Assembly: GCA_963728925.1 (NCBI GenBank)
Contig: CAVSMB010000008.1
Coordinates: 1 to 46,676, forward strand
Length of the DNA stretch: 46,676 nt
From: JBBPZA01 sp963728925
Lineage (GTDB): Bacteria; Actinomycetota; Thermoleophilia; Solirubrobacterales; Solirubrobacteraceae
Direction: 5' to 3'
Shown: positions 1 through 7,666 of the stretch, one piece after another
Layout of the letters: every line of letters starts with the position of its first letter
Numbering within the stretch: position 1 is the first letter of the stretch
Notes under the pieces: generated by a model
What the model was told of the DNA's origin: nothing
Databases searched by the model: none
What the model saw: only the letters and a program-made list of their open reading frames with translations
Position numbers and translations under genes: made by a program

Positions 1-613
1 AAGCTGAGGCCGAGCGCGACACGCGGTCGCCCTGAACCCGTCCGCTCGGGCGCTCCTGCTTTTCCATGAACTGGGGCGCCCGGGTTCCGCAGTTGGTGGG
101 CATTTGTCGGGTCCAGCCAAGATAATAAGATAAGCCGAAAAGGTGTAACAGGACCGGGTGAGTTGGGTCGGCGTGCTGGCAGCGCGCGCCGTTCGCAGTG
201 CTCATCTTCAAGCGCAACGATCGGCAGTTGCGCCGGGCTCGTCGCCGAAGCGGGAATCCGACCGGCTCGAGACCACTTGGTCCTCGGCAATCGAGCACAC
301 GGCGCGCGACAGCCACATCCAGGGTCGCCGTCTTCCGCTCGGGGGTGTGTCGGCCGAATTCTCCGTCCGGCGGTGCGTATGGCCCGGACAATCCACGCGC
401 CTTGGCGAATGAACCGAGGTGACCCACATCAACGAGAGCCACCTACATGATCAGCGTGACCGCCAGGCACGACTCGACCTGGACGCGTCGGCCGTGGCGC
501 TCGTGGCTTTGGCGGCTCGGGAGCGTGTGTCCATTCGCGTAAGCGGCGAGCGTGTTTGTGGGTTACGTGTAGTCCGGCGAGACACGCGCGCCACACGGCG
601 CCGATTGCGTTTC
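1..613. other. Intergenic stretch, no supported gene
   Basis: This stretch lies downstream of the minus-strand PHA synthase gene and reaches the left window edge. Several short open frames exist, but they are Arg/Pro-rich translations typical of non-coding frames in GC-rich DNA, and none shows a recognisable family. The only compositional feature is a short AT-rich patch around 118-150, unusual against the surrounding GC content. I see no tRNA, repeat or clear terminator here. Confidence 0.6.
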
Positions 614-2359
614 CTAGCCGAGTACATACTCGCCGGGCCCGTCCGCGAGGATCGGGTGGCGTCGGTCGCCGACGGTGGGCGGCTTTCCGAGCGGACCCGC
701 GCGGTCGGCCACCCAGCGCGACCAGTCCTCCCACCAGGATTCGCTCTTGCGGGTCGCCGATTCGCGCCACTCCTCCGCGGTTGGCGGGTACTCGTCGGAG
801 CTCATGACCCAAACTTTGGGTTCGGGGGGGCTGACGATGCCGGCGATGTGTCCCCCGCTGACGAGGACGTAGCGCACGTCGCCGCCCAGCAGCCGGGTGG
901 TCTGGTAGGACGAGCGCCACGGCACTACGTGGTCGCGCTCGGCCGCGACGATGTAGGTGTCTTGCGTTACCGCGCCGAGGTCGAGCCGCTGGCCCCCGAG
1001 CACCATCGTTCCGTTCGCGAGCTGGTTTTCCATGTAGCACGAGCGCAGGTACCATGAGTGCATCGCGGCCGGCAGCCGCGTCGTGTCCTCGTTCCAGGCG
1101 AGGAGGTCGAACGCCTGCGGCTGCTGACCCATCAGCCAGTTGGAGACCACGTAGCTGAAGATGAGGTCGTTGGCGCGCAGGGCGTTGAACGTGCCGCCCA
1201 TGTCGGCGCCATCGAGGTAGCCCTTGCGCGCCATGCGGCGCTCGATTTTGTTGATCGTGCCCTCGTCGACGAACCGGGCGAATAGCCCCGGCTCGGTGTA
1301 GTCGAGCAGCATGTTGATCACTGTCAGCGTGCCGATCCGATCTTCGCCGCTGGCAGCGAGCTGCGCCGCCGTCATCGTCGCAAGGGCGCCCCCGAGGCAG
1401 ACGGCGAGGACGTCGACGGTTTCTGAGCCCGTGATCTCAGCGACGGTGTCGAGCGCAGCGCGCATGCCGTGTGTGGCGTAGTCGTCCATCGTCATCCCGG
1501 ACATTGACGCATCCGGGTTGCGGTAGCTGATGGCAAACACCGTGCGACCCTGGCGCACCGCCCACTCGATCAGGCTACGGTCGGGTGCGAGGTCCATGAT
1601 GTAGTACTTATTGATCCACGGTGGGCTGGCCAGCAGCGGGACGGCGTGTACCTCGTCGGTCTGAGGCAGGTACTGCAGCAGCTCGATCAGGTCGTTGCGG
1701 AATACGACCTTGCTCGGCGTGGCCGCCATGTTCTCGCCGAGCCGAAATGGGCTCTTGTCGACCTGCCGCGGGCGGCCCCCGTTGTGGCGCAGGTCCTCGA
1801 GAAAGTTGCGGGCGCCGACGAGTACGCTCCGGCCCCCGGTCTCAAAGGCTCGCTTGATTGCGGCCGGGTTGGTCACGAGAAGGTTCGTCGGCGCTAGCGC
1901 ATCAGCAAGCAGGCTCACCGCGAATGCCGCTTTTGCGCGTCTAGGCTCGTCAAGCTCGCCCGCGGCGACAAGATCCTCAGCGAGCCGTCGGAACACCAGA
2001 TAGGACTGGCAGAGCCAGAAAAAGGCCGGATTGTCCTCCCACGCCGGGTCGGCAAATCGACGATCCGCAACGTCCAACGGCATCGGACCCGGAGCGCTCT
2101 GCCCAAGTGCGTGCGACGCGGTTGCCAGCGTCGCACGGGTCAGGTCGACGGCGCAGTTGATGCCAGCCCCGGTCACTGCTGCGGGGTTGCGTGCCGCGGC
2201 CGCCGCCGCGTCGGCCAGCGCTCGTCCGAACAGGGCCGGGTCAAGGTCGACCACCATGCCCGCCTCCGGCGCCAGCGCGCTCGCCGCCAACTGAGTCAGC
2301 TCGGACAGCGCCGTGCCCTTCGTGATGCTATCCGCGCCGTCCGTGATGCTATCCGTCAC
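614..2359 (-). CDS. phaC: Poly(3-hydroxyalkanoate) synthase (PhaC-like)
   Basis: The 581-residue protein has the length and layout of class I PHA synthases, which polymerise hydroxyacyl-CoA into intracellular polyester granules. It has an N-terminal helical region and then an alpha/beta-hydrolase catalytic domain. The presumed nucleophile is Cys321 in VLAVCLGGAL, the Asp is D476 in AAERDHVVPW, and the His is H504 in SGGHIAGIV. The lipase-like box normally begins with Gly (GxCxGG); here that position is Ala (AVCLGG), a mild deviation. The start is GTG, with GAGGAA a few bases upstream; codons 2-14 contain a small internal duplication (DSIT twice). No phaA/phaB/phaR neighbours are present, so it is a stand-alone synthase gene. 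Family assignment is secure; substrate range cannot be read from sequence. Confidence 0.9.
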   Translation of the reverse strand: MTDSITDGADSITKGTALSELTQLAASALAPEAGMVVDLDPALFGRALADAAAAAARNPAAVTGAGINCAVDLTRATLATASHALGQSAPGPMPLDVADRRFADPAWEDNPAFFWLCQSYLVFRRLAEDLVAAGELDEPRRAKAAFAVSLLADALAPTNLLVTNPAAIKRAFETGGRSVLVGARNFLEDLRHNGGRPRQVDKSPFRLGENMAATPSKVVFRNDLIELLQYLPQTDEVHAVPLLASPPWINKYYIMDLAPDRSLIEWAVRQGRTVFAISYRNPDASMSGMTMDDYATHGMRAALDTVAEITGSETVDVLAVCLGGALATMTAAQLAASGEDRIGTLTVINMLLDYTEPGLFARFVDEGTINKIERRMARKGYLDGADMGGTFNALRANDLIFSYVVSNWLMGQQPQAFDLLAWNEDTTRLPAAMHSWYLRSCYMENQLANGTMVLGGQRLDLGAVTQDTYIVAAERDHVVPWRSSYQTTRLLGGDVRYVLVSGGHIAGIVSPPEPKVWVMSSDEYPPTAEEWRESATRKSESWWEDWSRWVADRAGPLGKPPTVGDRRHPILADGPGEYVLG

Positions 2360-2483
2360 GACTTCCTCAGCCAGACCGCCGCCCTACGCAGGGGTCCTAT
2401 CGATCCTCGACGTATCCAGCCGACAGTACCGAATCGCGATCCTCCGAACAGAGGCTGACCTGTCGACGGCGCCACTAGCGTGA

Positions 2484-3014
2484 ATCCTGGGCCGCCCCAT
2501 CCCCGTAGGGTCGGGTGCGGCGCGCACAACCCGCCAAGCCCGCCCCGGGATCCGCGTCCCCCGCCGCCGCGCCGCCGGCCTCGCCGAGCTGACGATCCTC
2601 ATCGACACCCGCGAGCGCTACCCCTACCGCTTCGCCCACCAGCGGGCCACCACCGAACGACAGGCGCTGCCCGTCGGCGACTACGGAATCGCTCACGACG
2701 AGCGGATCGTCGCCGTCGTCGAACGCAAGAGCCTCGCCGACCTCACCCGCCGGCTGGTCGACGGCCAACTCACCTACGCCCTCGCCGAGATGGCGACCAT
2801 TCCTCGCACCGCGGTCGTCGTCGAGGATCGCTACTCCAGCCTGTTCAAGCTCGAGCACACCAAGCCCGGGTTCGTCGCGGAGATGCTCGCCGCGCTCACC
2901 ATCCGCTACCCGACCGTCCCGATCTCCTTCTGCGAGACGCGGCCGCTCGCCGAATGGACCTACCGGTTCCTCGGCGCCGCGCTTGCCCATGGGCACGCTG
3001 AAGCCGGCTCTTGA
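2484..3014 (+). pseudogene. 5'-truncated ERCC4-type nuclease domain gene
   Basis: The plus-strand frame open from 2484 to the TGA at 3012-3014 encodes a clear ERCC4-type nuclease domain. LTILIDTRERYPYRF supplies the acidic/Arg motif, followed by LPVGDYG and the hallmark VVERKSLADL (ERK-x-x-x-D). It ends with PISFCETRPLAEWTYRFLGA. The frame is blocked by TGA at 2481-2483 and contains no ATG or GTG before the domain begins (about 2589), only a CTG. From my knowledge of actinobacterial ERCC4-domain proteins, a further N-terminal segment is expected; here it is missing. I therefore read it as a 5'-truncated gene in which the catalytic domain survives. A short protein started from an internal ATG (2790) would lack the catalytic motifs. 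Intact expression from a CTG start cannot be excluded. Confidence 0.75.
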
Positions 3015-3161
3015 CAGGATCACCCGCATAATGGATCCGAGAGCGCTGACTGCACTCGGCGGCAGCCTGCCGGGGCTCCTCCTTCGCTGGAGGCGCGTGC
3101 CCGTCTAGTGCGCCAGGAGGGGCCACGCGCCGTGTCGGTACATGTTGCCGACCGGGATTGC

Positions 3162-3860
3162 CTAACTTCCATGACGGTGGTGGGGATGACGGGGCGAGTG
3201 GCTGCGATTGGCGCCGTTTGGCGCCAGCGTGGTGGCGAGGCGGCGGCAGTCGGCGATCTCGCGGCGCTTGGACTCGAGGCGGCGTATGAGGGCGTGCAGC
3301 GTCTCGCGCTGGGCGGACGCCGACGAGGGGCGTTCGGGTAGGGCGTCGAGGCGTTTGCGCGCCCGGCCCAGCAGGGTGGTGATGCGCTGCTCGGCGTCGA
3401 GGTCGAGCCGGTAGGTGCCGGGCGCAGTTGCGCGACTAACGATGGGGGAGCGGGTGATGTTGGCCAGTAGGGTGGCGGCGGGGTCGGTGCCGCGGATCAG
3501 AATCCCGGTGGCGGCGAGCTGGTCGTGCCAGGCGCGGTAGTGGATCTCGTGGTAGTGGCGGGTGGCGAGAAGGTGTGCGAAGGCGTGGCGGCGCAGCGCG
3601 GCGCCGCCGAACAGCCGCGCCCTGTCAGGGGATGCGCCGTTGGAGTAGGGGTCGTCGGCTGCCAGCCGGGCGAGCTCGCCCTGGCGGGCATCGAGCTCGT
3701 TCAGTTGGGCGTCCAGGTCGCGGAGCTGGGCGCGTAGCCGGTCCTGGCGGCCGGCCACTTGGTGGCGGCGGGCGGTGAGCAGCTCGATCTCGCGGGCCAC
3801 CTTCGCCGTCAGGCCCCACGCCTCGCTGTGGGTCGCTGATCGTGCTCGCGTGCTTGCCAT
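3162..3860 (-). CDS. Coiled-coil protein with central winged-helix (HARE-HTH-like) domain, copy A
   Basis: The 232-residue protein has no assigned function. Residues about 17-66 and 154-210 are charged, Leu/Arg/Glu-rich helices that look like coiled coils. Between them, residues about 84-152 form a compact domain with IHYRAWHDQLAATGI, then RGTDPAATLLANITRSP, then a final strand ending APGTYRLD. That order (helix, 'HYR-W' helix, GxxPxATL helix, beta wing ending in GxY-L) matches the general pattern of HARE-HTH winged helices, which are known as fusions in restriction-type and chromatin proteins; the match is by eye. The C-terminus is His/Arg/Ser-rich. It is a clear paralogue of the gene at 3969-4661, with the same architecture and nearly the same length. 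A DNA-binding, dimerising role is an inference. Confidence 0.7.
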   Translation of the reverse strand: MASTRARSATHSEAWGLTAKVAREIELLTARRHQVAGRQDRLRAQLRDLDAQLNELDARQGELARLAADDPYSNGASPDRARLFGGAALRRHAFAHLLATRHYHEIHYRAWHDQLAATGILIRGTDPAATLLANITRSPIVSRATAPGTYRLDLDAEQRITTLLGRARKRLDALPERPSSASAQRETLHALIRRLESKRREIADCRRLATTLAPNGANRSHSPRHPHHRHGS

Positions 3861-3968
3861 CGCGCCCTCTGGGATCCAGGTACCGGATCGGGGCGCGCAA
3901 GCCTCGTTCCAACTGCGTCGAAGGGACGACGACGCTGCGCCCCGGCGCCGGCGCGTGGGGACCGACGG

Positions 3969-4661
3969 TCAGGCTCGGTCGCCGATCGCCGGGCCGCCGC
4001 TCCGGTCGTCGGTGAGGCTGGCCAGCGCTTCCTGCAGCGCGCGCTCGCGGTGGCCGATCGCGCGCACCAGCTCTCGCCGCCGGCCTTGCGCTTCGGTTAC
4101 GTCGCTGTTTCGGGGCCGGCCGGCGATCTCCCGTAGCTCGCCCTCCAGCGCGGCCAGCTCGCCGCGCAGCCGCTCGGGGGCACCCCGGTCCAGCTCATAC
4201 ACCCCAGCCGATGTGGCCTTGCGGACCACCGGCGAGCGGCTCACCTGGGTCAGGAACACCGCCAGCGGCTTCTTGCCCGCCACCGCGAGCCCGTGCTCTT
4301 CTAGAAGCCGATGCCAGTCGCGGTAGTGGATCGCCTCGATCGCGGGATTCTGCCTGGCGAGCATCCGCACGGCCTCGATCCGGATCGCCGGGCCCCGGAG
4401 CACCCATGCGACACCGGCCCGCTGCTCCTGCGAGGTATCGCCGTTTCGACTCGGCGGCGGGGCATCTCCACCGGGCGCGATGCGAACCAACAGCTCGAGG
4501 TGTTGGTCGATGTCCGCCAGCTCACGCTCGAGACGCGCAAGCTCCGATCGCACACCGGCGTGCGCACGTTCAACCCGCTCGCGGCGCTGAGCGAGCAGCG
4601 CGCGCTCGGCGGCGGCGGCACGCCTGAGGCGGGTGGAAATGCGTGAGGGGGGTGAAGGCAT
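3969..4661 (-). CDS. Coiled-coil protein with central winged-helix (HARE-HTH-like) domain, copy B
   Basis: This is the paralogue of the neighbouring 232-residue protein. Starting at the ATG at 4661 gives 230 residues. Residues about 10-62 and 160-216 are predicted coiled coils. The central domain (about 88-157) carries IHYRDWHRLLEEHGLAV, GKKPLAVFLTQVSRSPVV and SAGVYELD, aligning segment by segment with copy A. I chose this start because the frame upstream becomes low-quality and because the length then matches copy A; an ATG at 4676 is also possible, and neither has a convincing Shine-Dalgarno. The two copies are co-directional, 108 bases apart, and diverged enough to be an old duplication. 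Function unknown; DNA binding is inferred from the winged-helix resemblance. Confidence 0.7.
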   Translation of the reverse strand: MPSPPSRISTRLRRAAAAERALLAQRRERVERAHAGVRSELARLERELADIDQHLELLVRIAPGGDAPPPSRNGDTSQEQRAGVAWVLRGPAIRIEAVRMLARQNPAIEAIHYRDWHRLLEEHGLAVAGKKPLAVFLTQVSRSPVVRKATSAGVYELDRGAPERLRGELAALEGELREIAGRPRNSDVTEAQGRRRELVRAIGHRERALQEALASLTDDRSGGPAIGDRA

Positions 4662-5174
4662 CGGCTGGCGACACATGTATCGCGACGGCGGGAGCGGATG
4701 CCACCGTGGCGTGTGCATCGGCTGTTGATATCCCCGCCCCTGTAGCGCCGAAGGCATACGGATACGTGCATAACCGTGTGCACAACCTCCCGATTTTGTC
4801 CTTGTTTGCGGCCTTTTCGCCATCCGCGAGGTTGTGGATTGCGCTCGTTGTCGCTCGTTGCGGAGAGTTTCCGTCCGGGATCGGGCGTCGAGTGCTCGCC
4901 ATGCACGCCGACGTATCGAGGGAGAAGCCAGATATGCAAGAGCTGATGGCGAGTCACGAACGCGGCGACATGGGTCTATCGCAAAGGGGACGAACGGCCG
5001 TCGCGCAGCAACCAGGCGGCGGTCGGCCCCGTTGGCGGCCCGAGTTGTCTCTCGCGGCCGAGTGCTTGCGCGCGATGCAGCGCCGCGGCATCCGGTCCTG
5101 GTGGTGTCAAGCCGTCCGCACCTCACTGCGTTGCTCTACTCGACCCCCGGCGACATCGTCCCGTCGGCCTGCGC
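4662..5174. other. Gene-poor stretch upstream of the integrase element
   Basis: No convincing gene is visible. The stretch holds a locally AT-richer part (about 4740-4830), with small repeats such as the GTGCATAACC/GTGTGCAC neighbourhood, which could contain promoters for the divergent winged-helix gene and the integrase module. Open frames crossing it have compositions typical of chance frames. It forms the left flank of the duplicated xis/int segment. Confidence 0.4.
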
Positions 5175-5528
5175 ATGCGGTTTCGCGAAAGGTGGCCTGC
5201 GGTGGCCGCTAACGCCGCTGAGGGCGCTCGCGATGCTGTTGGCCATTTGGGCGCTCCCCCGAGCGCAGTTCCCCTGGGCGCCGCGCCTCTCCTCGACGCG
5301 CAGGGTGCTGCCGCGCTGCTCAACGTGCCGGCGACGTGGGTGCTCGCGGAGGCGCGCGCGGATCGCCTCCCGCACGTGCGGCTCGGCCGCTACGTTCGAT
5401 TCGACGCCGCCGAACTTCAGGTGTGGTGGCTGAGTCGTCGCCGCGGGCCCTGGCGCTCGCGCGGTAGGGCGGCTGAGGCGGCGCACGCGGGTGCGCTCCC
5501 GATCTCACGGAGGACGCGGGCCGCGTGA
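5175..5528 (+). CDS. Excisionase-like helix-turn-helix protein, copy 1
   Basis: This small DNA-binding protein has a MerR/excisionase-type HTH: LLDAQGAAALLNVP (recognition helix region), then RLPHVRLGRYVRFDAAEL and QVWWLSRRRGPW. This is the usual HTH_17 pattern found in recombination directionality factors encoded beside integrases. Its likely job is control of excision or of the downstream integrase. From the ATG at 5175 it is 117 residues. The first about 24 residues differ from copy 2, so the true start may be the shared TTG at 5247 or somewhere else downstream. The C-terminal tail is Arg/Ala-rich. It is followed by 264 bases and then the integrase gene on the same strand. Confidence 0.7.
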   Translation: MRFRERWPAVAANAAEGARDAVGHLGAPPSAVPLGAAPLLDAQGAAALLNVPATWVLAEARADRLPHVRLGRYVRFDAAELQVWWLSRRRGPWRSRGRAAEAAHAGALPISRRTRAA

Positions 5529-5792
5529 GTCGCGGTCTCCTGCGAAGTCCTCGCGTCTTGCGGACAGGCACGTGCCAGCCAGCAACGCGAGCTGGGACAT
5601 TGTCGGCTCACGGAGAATGCAGGATCGACGGCGCACTCTGCGGACGTCACCGGGGCCACGACAGGAGAGGCACAACGTGGATTCGACAGGAACACGACTA
5701 GGCCAGTCATCCTCGGCTCCGTCCGGCTCCCCGCGGCTCGTACTCCCGCGTTTGCATGGGCTCCAAGAGGCGCTCGATCGAGGACTTCACTG

Positions 5793-7034
5793 ATGGCTGG
5801 CCGGCGCTCCTACGGCACCGGCTCGCTCTACGCCCTGCCGGACAGCAAGGGCCGTGTGACGTGGTACGGACACTGGCGCGTCAACGGCCGCCAGGTCAAG
5901 CGCAGGGTCGGCCTCAAGCGCGCGCAGGGTACGCGCGACGGCCTCACGCGTCCGCAAGCCGAGGCCGAGCTGCGTCGGCTCATGGCCGGCACACCCGCGT
6001 CGAGACCCGTCACCGCCCGTCTGACGCTCGCCGAGGCCGCACCCCGCTATCTGGCCTACCTGGGGGCAAAGGGTCGCAAGCGCTCGACGCTCGTGGCGGT
6101 GGAGAGCTGTCTCCGCGTGTGGCTGCTGCCCGCGCTCGGAGACAAGGCGCTCGACATGATCAGAGGAGAGGACGTCGAAGATCTCATGGCCCGCATGGAG
6201 GCTGGCGACCGATCCGACCGGCCAGGCAAGCGATCGAAGTCGTGCGGCCCGAAGAGCGTGCGGAACTACATCGGGACGCTGAGCGCGATCTACCACTACG
6301 CGATGCACCCGCGGCGCCGGTGGGCGACCGCGAATCCGTGCGACGACGTCGACTTGCCCGAGTTGGACGAGAACGGCGAGATCCACTTCTTCGACTCGGA
6401 GGAGGTCGACGCGCTTATCCGTGCGGCCGAACCCGGCGACTACCAGGAGCTCGACCGGCTGCTCTACCGGACCGGCGAGCGAACCGGGCTGCGGCACGGG
6501 GAGCTGATCGCGTGGCGGTGGATGGATATCGACTACCTCGCGATGCGCGTCCGGGTGCGCCAGAACTACGTGCTCGGCGAGTTCGGCTCGCCCAAGAGCA
6601 AGCGATCGAGCCGGTCGCTCCCGCTGGACGAGGAGCTGGCCGGCGCGCTCGAGCGCTACCGGAAGGCCACGGCCGAACGCTTGGGCCGGGAGCCCGCAGA
6701 CGAGGAGCTCGTGTTCATCGACCCGATCACCGGCGGGCCGCTGTCGAAGGCGGCGAACAACCGGCGGTTCAAGAAGGCGCTCAGGCGGGCCGGCCTGGAC
6801 GCCGAGCGGGTGCTGCACGGCCTGCGCCATTCCTTCGGCGTCCGATGCGCTGGGGCTAACGTGCCAATGCGGACGCTGCAGGAGTGGATGGGGCACCGCG
6901 ACATCGCGACGACACAGCGGTACGCCGACTACGCGCCAAGCCCGCACGAGGCCGAGATGATCGCCCGCGCATTCGCCCGAGGTAGCAATTCAGGTAGCAA
7001 TCTGAGCGAATCTCAGGTGACCTCAGCAGACTGA
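5793..7034 (+). CDS. int: Site-specific tyrosine recombinase/integrase, copy 1
   Basis: The 413-residue protein is a phage-type integrase that would insert and excise DNA by strand exchange at att sites. It has an N-terminal arm-binding region with YGTGSLYAL and WYGHWRVNGR (AP2-like), a SAM-like core-binding domain (about 75-180), and a catalytic domain with all expected residues: R234 in RTGLRHGEL, K268 in GSPKSKRSSR, H342 and R345 in LHGLRHSFG, H368 in WMGHRDI, and nucleophile Y377 in TQRYADY. The C-terminus ends with a small GSNSGSN repeat. The start ATG overlaps the stop of a preceding chance frame (ACTGATGG), with GAGG about 8 bases upstream. It is identical to the second copy at 7667-8908. 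Confidence 0.93.
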   Translation: MAGRRSYGTGSLYALPDSKGRVTWYGHWRVNGRQVKRRVGLKRAQGTRDGLTRPQAEAELRRLMAGTPASRPVTARLTLAEAAPRYLAYLGAKGRKRSTLVAVESCLRVWLLPALGDKALDMIRGEDVEDLMARMEAGDRSDRPGKRSKSCGPKSVRNYIGTLSAIYHYAMHPRRRWATANPCDDVDLPELDENGEIHFFDSEEVDALIRAAEPGDYQELDRLLYRTGERTGLRHGELIAWRWMDIDYLAMRVRVRQNYVLGEFGSPKSKRSSRSLPLDEELAGALERYRKATAERLGREPADEELVFIDPITGGPLSKAANNRRFKKALRRAGLDAERVLHGLRHSFGVRCAGANVPMRTLQEWMGHRDIATTQRYADYAPSPHEAEMIARAFARGSNSGSNLSESQVTSAD

Positions 7035-7073
7035 GCATCGCGCGGTAGAGCCAAATCGGGCCCGGTAGCGCCG

Positions 7074-7095
7074 CTGGGCTGGTGTTCGAGCCCAG
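7074..7095 (+). other. 7-bp perfect hairpin after integrase copy 1
   Basis: CTGGGCT and AGCCCAG flank an 8-base loop (GGTGTTCG) 40 bases downstream of the integrase stop. There is no T-run, so it is a weak terminator candidate. The TTCGAGCCCAG portion superficially resembles a tRNA T-arm, the common target of tyrosine integrases, so it could belong to an attachment site. The same hairpin recurs at 8948-8969. Confidence 0.45.
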
Positions 7096-7402
7096 TATCG
7101 CCGGCTGCGATGCTGTTGCTTTGGGCGCTCCCCCGAGCGCAGTTCCCCTGGGCGCCGCGCCTCTCCTCGACGCGCAGGGTGCTGCCGCGCTGCTCAACGT
7201 GCCGGCGACGTGGGTGCTCGCGGAGGCGCGCGCGGATCGCCTCCCGCACGTGCGGCTCGGCCGCTACGTTCGATTCGACGCCGCCGAACTTCAGGTGTGG
7301 TGGCTGAGTCGTCGCCGCGGGCCCTGGCGCTCGCGCGGTAGGGCGGCTGAGGCGGCGCACGCGGGTGCGCTCCCGATCTCACGGAGGACGCGGGCCGCGT
7401 GA
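7082..7402 (+). CDS. Excisionase-like helix-turn-helix protein, copy 2
   Basis: This is the second copy of the small HTH protein. From the shared TTG (7121) onward it is identical to copy 1, including the LLDAQGAAALLNVP helix and VRLGRYVRFDAAEL wing. Its upstream reading is different: a GTG at 7082 lies inside the hairpin that ends unit 1, giving the N-terminus MFEPSIAGCDAVALG, compared with DAVGHLG in copy 1 (a 3-base in-frame difference). Thus the duplication has given the two copies different 5' regions and probably different expression. The same role as copy 1 is inferred. Confidence 0.7.
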   Translation: MFEPSIAGCDAVALGAPPSAVPLGAAPLLDAQGAAALLNVPATWVLAEARADRLPHVRLGRYVRFDAAELQVWWLSRRRGPWRSRGRAAEAAHAGALPISRRTRAA

Positions 7403-7666
7403 GTCGCGGTCTCCTGCGAAGTCCTCGCGTCTTGCGGACAGGCACGTGCCAGCCAGCAACGCGAGCTGGGACATTGTCGGCTCACGGAGAATGCAGGATC
7501 GACGGCGCACTCTGCGGACGTCACCGGGGCCACGACAGGAGAGGCACAACGTGGATTCGACAGGAACACGACTAGGCCAGTCATCCTCGGCTCCGTCCGG
7601 CTCCCCGCGGCTCGTACTCCCGCGTTTGCATGGGCTCCAAGAGGCGCTCGATCGAGGACTTCACTG

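Larger units (their letters stand above)
5231..7102 (+). repeat. Tandem direct repeat, unit 1 (xis-like gene + integrase)
   Basis: This unit and the one at 7108-8976 are direct repeats. From 5246 to 7102 the bases match the second copy at a fixed offset of 1874, and every long frame translates identically in both. The left edges share CGATGCTGTTG, followed by GCCA in copy 1 and C in copy 2 (a 3-base, in-frame difference). The right edge ends ...CAGTATCGCC in both, and the copies are separated only by GGCTG (7103-7107). Such identity indicates a very recent duplication, tandem integration, or an assembly duplication. Confidence 0.9.

Noticed and set aside
429..1055. Minus-strand frame overlapping the 3' end of the PHA synthase gene
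   Set aside because: Most of it is an out-of-frame shadow of phaC, and the rest has an Arg/Pro-rich chance composition.
3011..3034. Promoter TTGACA ... CATAAT
   Set aside because: Both boxes look good, but the spacing is only about 10 bases, too short for a sigma-70-type promoter, and no plus-strand gene follows.
7074..7102. tRNA gene or tRNA 3' end at the unit boundary
   Set aside because: Only the T-arm-like TTCGAGCCCAG is present. The T-stem does not pair properly in tRNA register, and no matching acceptor, D or anticodon arms are found upstream.
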